Part shown: piece after piece, positions 43,761 to 49,992 of the stretch
How positions within the stretch are numbered: position 1 is the stretch's first letter
How the letters are laid out: the number at the start of each line of letters is the position of its first letter
Assembly (NCBI GenBank): GCA_965224755.1
Contig: OZ245061.1
Span: forward strand, 1,550,001 to 1,614,000
Source of the DNA: Hellea sp965224755
GTDB lineage: Bacteria; Pseudomonadota; Alphaproteobacteria; Caulobacterales; Maricaulaceae
Reading direction: 5' to 3'
Length of the DNA: 64,000 nt
The notes under the pieces: generated by a model
Told to the model about the DNA's origin: nothing
Database searches by the model: none
What the model saw: only the letters and a program-made list of their open reading frames with translations
Program-made: the position numbers and the translations under genes

Positions 43761-44528
43761 ATGCTTCTTGCGATTGACACAGGCAATACCAATACGCTCT
43801 TCGCCATCCATGACGGCAAGGATTGGGCCGTGCAATGGCGCATCGCCACAGACGCAACGCGCACGGCTGATGAATATGCCGTCTGGTTTCATCATTTACT
43901 GTCGATGCAGAGCATGACCTTTGAGGATATCACCGATTGCGTCATCTCTACCGTAGTCCCGCAATCCTTGTTTAATATGCGCAATCTTTCGCGCCGTCAT
44001 TTAAAGGTTGATCCCCTCATTATAGGCGAACCGGGCGTTAAAATCGGTATTGGCGTGCGCATTGATAATCCGCGCCAAGTCGGGGCCGACAGGCTTGTTA
44101 CGGCTCTGGGCGCACTTGGGCGCTATAAGGGGGACCTTATTATTATTGATAGCGGCACGGCGACGACCTTTGATGTCATTTCCGGCGAGGGTTTCTTTGA
44201 CGGCGGTATCATCGCGCCGGGTATTAACCTCTCCGTTCGCGCCTTGCACGAAGCCGCAGCGCAGCTCCCGCGTATCGAAATTAAAAAACCGGAGAAAGTC
44301 ATCGGCACCGATACTGTCGGCGCGATGCAGTCCGGTATTTTCTGGGGCTATATCGGCTTGATTGACGGGCTTGTCGAAAAAATCAAAGCTGAAGATGGGC
44401 GCGATTTCACAGTTATTGGCACGGGCGGAGTGGCGTCTTTATTTGAGGGTGCTTCGACGACGATTGATCATTATGATAGTAAATTGACGATCGACGGACT
44501 TCACGAGATATGGAAGCTGAATAAATAG
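43761..44528 (+). CDS. coaX: Type III pantothenate kinase
   Basis: 255 residues. The ASKHA phosphate motif IDTGNTNTLFA opens the protein; NPRQVGADRLVTALGA and IIDSGTATTFDVI complete the active site. It phosphorylates pantothenate, the first step of coenzyme A synthesis, which suits an organism with many acyl-CoA genes. Two bases follow birA. Confidence 0.96.
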   Translation: MLLAIDTGNTNTLFAIHDGKDWAVQWRIATDATRTADEYAVWFHHLLSMQSMTFEDITDCVISTVVPQSLFNMRNLSRRHLKVDPLIIGEPGVKIGIGVRIDNPRQVGADRLVTALGALGRYKGDLIIIDSGTATTFDVISGEGFFDGGIIAPGINLSVRALHEAAAQLPRIEIKKPEKVIGTDTVGAMQSGIFWGYIGLIDGLVEKIKAEDGRDFTVIGTGGVASLFEGASTTIDHYDSKLTIDGLHEIWKLNK

Positions 44529-44531
44529 ATT

Positions 44532-46217
44532 ATGGCGAAAAAAAATAAAAACGAACTGGTTTTCCTGCCGTTGGGCGGTTGCGGCGAGATTGGGATGAAC
44601 CTTAATCTGTTTGGGTTTGGCCCGCCCAATAACCGCAAATGGGTGATTGTCGATATTGGCGTGACTTTTGGCGGGGCGGATACGCCGGGTATCGAGATCA
44701 TCATGCCCGATATCAATTTCATCGTTGAGCACAAAGATGATCTGCTAGGCATCGTCCTAACCCACGCTCATGAAGATCATATGGGCGCATTGGGGCGGCT
44801 CTGGCCACAGCTTAAATGCCCGGTCTATGCCACGCCTTTCACGATGTATCTGGTCAAAGATCGGCTCGCAGAATCCGGCCTTAGCGAAGATGTCGAGCTG
44901 CATGAAGTGCCGCTTAAGGGCACATTCAGCCTTGGGCCGTTTGATTTTGAAATGATCACCATGACCCATTCCATTGCCGAACCTAATGCGCTGGCTATTC
45001 GCACGGAATTAGGCACGATCTTGCATACGGGCGATTGGAAAATAGATTATGATCCGCAAATCGGCGAACCGCCTGATGCTGACACGCTTAAGGCGCTCGG
45101 CGATGACGGCATCCTCGCGATGATTTGTGATAGCACCAATGTCTTCTCGCCGGGCTTTGCCGGGAGCGAGGCTGGTGTGCGCAAGGAGCTTTCCAAGCTC
45201 GTCGGCGAATATGACGGCAAAGGCGTGGCTGTAGCCTCCTTTGCTTCTAATGTCGCAAGGCTGGAATCGATCATGCTTGCGGCCAAGGATAATGACCGTA
45301 GTGTCTGCCTTGTCGGGCGCTCAATGAAGCGCATGACAGGGGCGGCTAAATCCGTTGGTCTGCTGAAAGGCACAGGCCGTATTGTCGAAGAAGATGACGC
45401 GAGAGGCATGCCCGCCGCGAATATCCTTTATCTTTGCACAGGCTCGCAGGGCGAACCTCGCGCGGCGCTGTCGCGCATTGCCGAGGGCACGCACCGTAAT
45501 GTGAAATTCAAACAGGGTGATGTCGTAATATTCTCCTCTAAAGTCATCCCCGGCAATGAGCGCGGAATTTTCGCCCTGCAAAATGCGCTGGCCGATGACG
45601 GGGTGGAAATTGTCACCGAAAAAGATCGCGACATCCATGTGTCCGGCCACCCTTGCCGGGATGAGCTTAAGCAAATGTATGAATGGGCGCGGCCTGCCAT
45701 TGCTGTGCCGTGCCACGGCGAAAGGCGGCATTTGCTCGAACATGCCAAATTGGCCCGTAGCCTCGGCGTCAAAAAGGCTATCGCCCCGCGCAATGGCGAG
45801 ATGATACTGCTCGCCCCGACCGGCCCGGAGATTATTGATATCGTTCCGGCGGGCCGTCTGCATCAAGACGGTAATGCCATCGTAAATGCCATGGATGAAG
45901 GCCTGCGCCTGCGCAAGAAAATGGCCTATGCCGGGCATGTTTCGGTCAGCCTTGTGGTCAATAGCAAAGGCCGCCTGATAAATGGGCCCGAGCCGCGGAT
46001 TTCAGGTTTTCCCGAAGGCTATGACGGGGCTTTCCTCGACGATCTGCTCGACGGCGTTGCGGACGCAGCCGAAGACGCCTTTGAGAGCCTCAAACAAAAT
46101 TCACGCACCGACGAAGATTTGATTGAAGAGCGCGTGCTCTCCCGCGTCAAACGCTATGTTAAACGGCAGACAGGCAAGCGCGGCCATGTCGAAATCATCG
46201 CCCATAAGGTGAAATAA
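44532..46217 (+). CDS. rnj: Ribonuclease J
   Basis: 561 residues. The beta-lactamase-fold metal motif THAHEDHMGAL gives the two-zinc site, with HTGDWKID and later VSGHPCRDEL (beta-CASP motifs) completing it. A C-terminal domain follows. Combined endo- and 5'-3' exoribonuclease for mRNA and rRNA maturation. The stop overlaps the next start (TAATG). Confidence 0.96.
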   Translation: MAKKNKNELVFLPLGGCGEIGMNLNLFGFGPPNNRKWVIVDIGVTFGGADTPGIEIIMPDINFIVEHKDDLLGIVLTHAHEDHMGALGRLWPQLKCPVYATPFTMYLVKDRLAESGLSEDVELHEVPLKGTFSLGPFDFEMITMTHSIAEPNALAIRTELGTILHTGDWKIDYDPQIGEPPDADTLKALGDDGILAMICDSTNVFSPGFAGSEAGVRKELSKLVGEYDGKGVAVASFASNVARLESIMLAAKDNDRSVCLVGRSMKRMTGAAKSVGLLKGTGRIVEEDDARGMPAANILYLCTGSQGEPRAALSRIAEGTHRNVKFKQGDVVIFSSKVIPGNERGIFALQNALADDGVEIVTEKDRDIHVSGHPCRDELKQMYEWARPAIAVPCHGERRHLLEHAKLARSLGVKKAIAPRNGEMILLAPTGPEIIDIVPAGRLHQDGNAIVNAMDEGLRLRKKMAYAGHVSVSLVVNSKGRLINGPEPRISGFPEGYDGAFLDDLLDGVADAAEDAFESLKQNSRTDEDLIEERVLSRVKRYVKRQTGKRGHVEIIAHKVK

Positions 46218-46639
46218 TGCGTTTTCTAGGCCCCTTAAACCATGTCGGTATCGCCGTGCCGGATATCGAGGCGGCGATAGCGATGTATAGAGATGTTTTT
46301 GGGGTCAGCGACATTACCGCGCCCAAAGACCTCCCTGCGCAAGGCGTAACCTATGCTTTCGTCAATTTCCCCAGCGGGCAAGTGGAACTGATTCAGCCTT
46401 ATGGCGATAAATCCCCGATTGCCAAGTTTTTAGAGAAAAACCCAAAAGGCGGGCAGCACCATATCTGTTTCGAGGTCAAGGATATCCACAAAGCCAGCAT
46501 TCTTATGGCCGAACGCGGTATGCGGGTGCTAGGGACGCCGCGTATCGGCGCGCACGGCACGTTAGTTGTCTTCCTCCACCCCGGCGATGCGGGCGGTGTG
46601 CTGATTGAACTCATGGAAACGCCCAAGGGCGAGCACTAG
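46217..46639 (+). CDS. mce: Methylmalonyl-CoA epimerase
   Basis: 140 residues, two VOC-fold beta-alpha-beta repeats. NHVGIAVPDIEAAIAMYRD starts the first; GQHHICFEVKDI supplies metal-binding His and GGVLIELMETPKG closes the second with the Glu ligand. It interconverts (R)- and (S)-methylmalonyl-CoA, linking propionyl-CoA from odd or branched chains to succinyl-CoA. Confidence 0.94.
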   Translation: MRFLGPLNHVGIAVPDIEAAIAMYRDVFGVSDITAPKDLPAQGVTYAFVNFPSGQVELIQPYGDKSPIAKFLEKNPKGGQHHICFEVKDIHKASILMAERGMRVLGTPRIGAHGTLVVFLHPGDAGGVLIELMETPKGEH

Positions 46640-46648
46640 GCTTTTCTC

Positions 46649-46918
46649 ATGTCGCCATTCTCCATCTTCGTCGTCTATCTGCTCACTTGGTGGGTGACAT
46701 TATTTGCCATCCTGCCCATCGGCGTGCGCGGCCAAGCCGAAGAGGGCAATATCGTAAAAGGGTCTGAGCCCGGCGCCCCCGTCGAGAGCAATATCAAAGC
46801 CAAATTTAAACTGACAACGATAGTGGCGACAGTGATCTGGGCGGTAGTCTGCGGGCTGATCTGGTCAGGATTGTTGAGCTGGGAAGGCATGGCCGAGATG
46901 TTCGGGATGGGGAGTTAA
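46649..46918 (+). CDS. DUF1467 small membrane protein
   Basis: 89 residues, two membrane helices (about 4-24 and 57-77). The loop FAILPIGVRGQAEEGNIVKGSEPGAP is the DUF1467 hallmark (shown here as FAILPIGVRGQAEEG). Conserved in alphaproteobacteria next to mce; function unknown. Probably the last gene of the nuo-birA-coaX-rnj-mce run. Confidence 0.88.
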   Translation: MSPFSIFVVYLLTWWVTLFAILPIGVRGQAEEGNIVKGSEPGAPVESNIKAKFKLTTIVATVIWAVVCGLIWSGLLSWEGMAEMFGMGS

Positions 46919-46939
46919 AACCTCCACTCCCCTCTTTTT

Positions 46940-46975
46940 CCGCTCATCCCAGCGAAGGCTGGGAACCAGATATCC
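46940..46975. repeat. Left inverted palindrome bordering the GIY-YIG gene
   Basis: A 36-bp unit whose core CCCAGCG-AAG-GCTGGG is itself a hairpin. Its reverse complement matches 47408-47443 on the far side of the GIY-YIG gene; within 46940-46971 versus 47412-47443, 30 of 32 bases agree. Confidence 0.9.
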
Positions 46976-47015
46976 CGCCCTTGCCAATCATGCCTACCTG
47001 CAGTATGTTCACATA

Positions 47016-47402
47016 ATATTCTATACATACATCCTCACAAATAAAAGAAACGGCACACTCTACGCCGGCCATACTGACGACATCGGCGCCCGCATGGAGC
47101 AGCACAAATTCGGCCTGAGTCCGGGCTTTGCCTCAAAATACGGATGCAATCGTCTTGTCTGGTATGAAGAATACCCGACGCGCGAGGCTGCATTCCGGCG
47201 CGAGCGCCAGATCAAGGCATGGAAACGGGCATGGAAAATCAGGTTGATAGAAAAAACCAATCCAAATTGGTTGGATATTACAAACATGATGGTTTGGCCT
47301 TTGCCGAAGGGGACAATTTTTGATGATCTCAGGCGGCAAGGTTTAAACGATGGATTGCACGGCGAGGTAAATCCTAATCCCTATTTAGGTGCAGGCGGAT
47401 AA
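47016..47402 (+). CDS. Small GIY-YIG nuclease with lost or non-canonical start codon
   Basis: A complete GIY-YIG domain is readable from codon ATA at 47016 (reads IFYTYILTNKRNGTLYAGHT, expected MFYTYIL...). Catalytic positions are intact: both tyrosines (YTY, YAG), Arg in GARMEQH, the His, Glu in TREAAFRRERQIKAW and Asn in NPNWLD. This small family resembles YhbQ/UPF0213 proteins. No in-frame ATG, GTG or TTG occurs before 47094, which is inside the domain and would delete the first motif. An ATG at 47005 followed by TTC reads M-F-T-stop; removing 11 bases (47011-47021) would restore MFYTYIL. So the gene is either inactivated by a small insertion or uses an ATA start. It is bordered by inverted palindromes. 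Confidence 0.7.
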   Translation: MFYTYILTNKRNGTLYAGHTDDIGARMEQHKFGLSPGFASKYGCNRLVWYEEYPTREAAFRRERQIKAWKRAWKIRLIEKTNPNWLDITNMMVWPLPKGTIFDDLRRQGLNDGLHGEVNPNPYLGAGG

Positions 47403-47407
47403 ATCAG

Positions 47408-47443
47408 GACATCTGGGTCCCAGCCTGCGCTGGGATGAGCGGG
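47408..47443. repeat. Right inverted palindrome bordering the GIY-YIG gene
   Basis: Inverted copy of 46940-46975, starting five bases after the GIY-YIG stop codon. Core CCCAGC-CTG-CGCTGGG. The two borders enclose a unit of about 504 bp that carries just this gene. Confidence 0.9.
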
Positions 47444-47480
47444 GGTGTGGGGGTATATTATTTATGGGATTGCAGAAAGC

Positions 47481-47575
47481 GTAGGTCAGGTAGAGCGTAG
47501 CGAAACCTGACGTTCCGCGCTTGCGATAAAATGGATTGTCGGATTTCGCTTCGCTCTATCGGGCCAACGGACTAC
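47481..47575. repeat. Inverted pair of a second palindromic repeat upstream of parC
   Basis: GTCAGGT-N13-ACCTGAC at 47485-47511 has the loop AGAGCGTAGCGAA. About 25 bases on, 47533-47574 carries an inverted, degraded relative (TTTCGCTTCGCTCTATCGGG). The type resembles the dispersed 'GTAGGTCGGGTTAGCG...' repeats of many proteobacteria. It occupies most of the 168-bp gap before parC. Confidence 0.7.
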
Positions 47576-47611
47576 CCATTATATTCGACCTTCGAATCAC
47601 ATGAGAACTCT

Positions 47612-49870
47612 ATGACCGACTCTACGACTACGGATAAAGGCCTTCCGGGCGGCGCTATTATTGAGGAGCATATTGATGATGCGCTTTCCTCGCGATATCT
47701 GGCTTATGCGCTCTCGACGATTACGCAGCGGGCTTTGCCGGATGTGCGCGACGGGCTTAAGCCTGTGCACCGCCGTATTCTCTATGCCATGCGGCAACTT
47801 AAGCTAAATCCTGAGAACGCGCATAAGAAATGCGCGCGGATTGTCGGCGATGTTATGGGGCAATATCACCCGCACGGCGATGCCTCGATTTATGACGCGC
47901 TGGTCAAGCTGTCGCAAAGTTTCTCGGCGCGCTATCCGTTGGTGGACGGGCAGGGTAATTTTGGCAATATTGACGGCGATAGCCCGGCGGCGATGCGCTA
48001 TACCGAAGCCAAGATGACGGCGGCGGGCGCGGTTCTGCTTGAAGGACTTGAAGAAGACGCGGTTAATTTCATTGCCACTTATAATGAAGAAGATGAGGAA
48101 CCGGTGGTCTTGCCGGCAGGGTTTCCAAACCTTTTGGCCAATGGCTCCACGGGTATTGCTGTCGGCATGGCGACCTCTATCCCGCCGCATAATGCCGCCG
48201 AGATTTGCTCGGCTGCTTTGCACCTGATTAAGACGCCCAAGGCCCGAATTGCGACCTTGATGGATTATATTAAAGGCCCCGATTTGCCGACGGGCGGGAT
48301 CATTGTCGAGAGCCGCGATTCGATGCTCGAAGCTTACGCCACGGGTAAGGGCGGTTTTAAAGTGCGCTCGCGCTGGCACAAAGAAGATTTGGGCCGGGGC
48401 ATGTACCAGATTATCATCACCGAAATTCCTTACCAAGTGCAAAAATCACGGCTGATTGAAAAACTGGCGGAAGTGATCGAAACCAAGAAAGCGCCGTGGC
48501 TCGAAGATGTTAGGGACGAAAGCGCGGAAGATATCCGTATTGTTCTGGAACCCAAGAGCAAGAATATCGATCCAGAGCTTTTGATGGAAAGCCTGTTTAA
48601 AATTACCGATCTTGAAAGCCGCACCTCGCTGAATATGAATGTGCTGGACGCCACGCGCACGCCGCGGGTGATGAATTTGCGCGAAGTGATACAGGCCTTT
48701 CTCGACCATCGCCGCGAAGTGCTCCAGCGCCGTTCGCGTCAACGGCTCGGCAAAATCGAAGACCGTATGGAGGTTCTGGACGGCTATAGAATTGCGTTTC
48801 TAAATCTCGACGAAGTTATCCGCATCATCCGCTTTGAGGACGAGCCCAAGGCCGAACTCATCAAAGCCTTCAAGCTGACAGAGCGTCAGGCCGAAGCGAT
48901 TTTGAACATGCGTTTGCGGGCTTTAAACAAGCTGCAAGAGATAGAGATTAAAACGGAATTTGATAAATTGGCGTTTGAAAAATCCGGGCTCGAAAGCCTG
49001 CTTGGCTCGGTGAAAAAACAATGGGACAAAGTGGCGGATCAGATCAAAGCTGTGCGCGAGACTTACGGCCTTAAAACGGAACTCGGCGCGCGGCGCACGA
49101 CATTTGCTGACCAGCCCGAAATGGATATTGATTTTGCTCAGGCCTTTATTCAGAAAGAGCCTGTGACGGTCGTCCTGTCGGAAAAAGGCTGGATACGCGC
49201 GATGAAAGGCCATGTCTCCGACGCGTCCTCTATCAAGTTTAAAGAGGGAGACGAGGCCGCTTTTATCGTCCCGTGCCAGACAACGGACAAGGTCATTCTT
49301 TTTGCGTCGAACGGAAAATTTTACACCATCGGCGCGGATAAACTCCCCGGCGGGCGCGGCAACGGCGAACCCATCCGCCTGATGATTGATCTGGAAAACG
49401 ACCATATGCCGATCGGCATGTTCTTGCATAATCCCGAGCGCGAGCTTTTGATTGCCAGCTCGGACGGTTATGGGTTTCGCGTCAAAGAAGCGGATATTAT
49501 CGCTTCGACCAAAGGCGGACGCAAGACACTGAATGTCAAAGGCGATGCCGAGGCTGTACGCTGCGTTGAAATCAGAGGCGAGAAAATCGCCGCCATTGGC
49601 GAGAACCGCAAGATATTGGTTTTTGATATTAGCGACCTCCCGCAAATGGGGCGCGGCAAGGGCGTGCGTTTGCAGAAATATAAAGATGGCGGCCTAGCTG
49701 ATATTACGACCTTTACTGCATTGGAAGGTCTGTCTTTCGTTGATAGTGCAGGGCGCAGCAATAGCGTATCTGAATGGGCGATCCATGAAGGTAAGCGTGC
49801 CGGCGCAGGGCGCATGGCCCCAAGAGGGTTTTCGCGGTTAGGGCTGTTCGCGCCCGATAAGCGGCTTTAA
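47612..49870 (+). CDS. parC: DNA topoisomerase IV subunit A
   Basis: 752 residues from the ATG at 47612 (MTDSTTTD); a longer frame from 47531 would translate repeat DNA and is rejected. Breakage-reunion domain: RALPDVRDGLKPVHRRIL, GQYHPHGD, GQGNFGNIDGD and the catalytic Tyr130 in AAMRYTE. The C-terminal blades lack the GyrA box QRRGGKG, which supports ParC over GyrA. Residue 91, the usual quinolone-contact serine, is alanine. The enzyme decatenates daughter chromosomes; the partner parE is not in the window. Confidence 0.88.
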   Translation: MTDSTTTDKGLPGGAIIEEHIDDALSSRYLAYALSTITQRALPDVRDGLKPVHRRILYAMRQLKLNPENAHKKCARIVGDVMGQYHPHGDASIYDALVKLSQSFSARYPLVDGQGNFGNIDGDSPAAMRYTEAKMTAAGAVLLEGLEEDAVNFIATYNEEDEEPVVLPAGFPNLLANGSTGIAVGMATSIPPHNAAEICSAALHLIKTPKARIATLMDYIKGPDLPTGGIIVESRDSMLEAYATGKGGFKVRSRWHKEDLGRGMYQIIITEIPYQVQKSRLIEKLAEVIETKKAPWLEDVRDESAEDIRIVLEPKSKNIDPELLMESLFKITDLESRTSLNMNVLDATRTPRVMNLREVIQAFLDHRREVLQRRSRQRLGKIEDRMEVLDGYRIAFLNLDEVIRIIRFEDEPKAELIKAFKLTERQAEAILNMRLRALNKLQEIEIKTEFDKLAFEKSGLESLLGSVKKQWDKVADQIKAVRETYGLKTELGARRTTFADQPEMDIDFAQAFIQKEPVTVVLSEKGWIRAMKGHVSDASSIKFKEGDEAAFIVPCQTTDKVILFASNGKFYTIGADKLPGGRGNGEPIRLMIDLENDHMPIGMFLHNPERELLIASSDGYGFRVKEADIIASTKGGRKTLNVKGDAEAVRCVEIRGEKIAAIGENRKILVFDISDLPQMGRGKGVRLQKYKDGGLADITTFTALEGLSFVDSAGRSNSVSEWAIHEGKRAGAGRMAPRGFSRLGLFAPDKRL

Positions 49871-49891
49871 TGTCCCCAGCTCTCCCTTTCG

Positions 49892-49973
49892 TGTCCCCCG
49901 CCTTGAGCGGGGGCCTCCCTCAATTTGAGTGCTGTCCCTAACGCAGGGAGACCCCCGCTTAAAGCGGGGGACA
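49892..49973. repeat. 82-bp palindromic repeat, copy 4 (inverted)
   Basis: Exactly 82 bp like copies 1 and 2. The centre reads as the reverse complement of theirs (CCCTCAATTTGAGTGC then AACGCA), so the element is in the opposite orientation. It lies between the convergent parC and M16 protease genes and may double as a bidirectional terminator. Confidence 0.92.
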
Positions 49974-49992
49974 GGTGCTTTTTGGGTAGTCG

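Noticed and set aside
47060..47287. 75-residue minus-strand frame
   Set aside because: Antisense to the GIY-YIG domain; no recognisable pattern.
6925..49973. CRISPR array or attachment sites as explanation of the palindromic repeats
   Set aside because: Copies are kilobases apart, palindromic, without spacers, and no cas or integrase genes are present.
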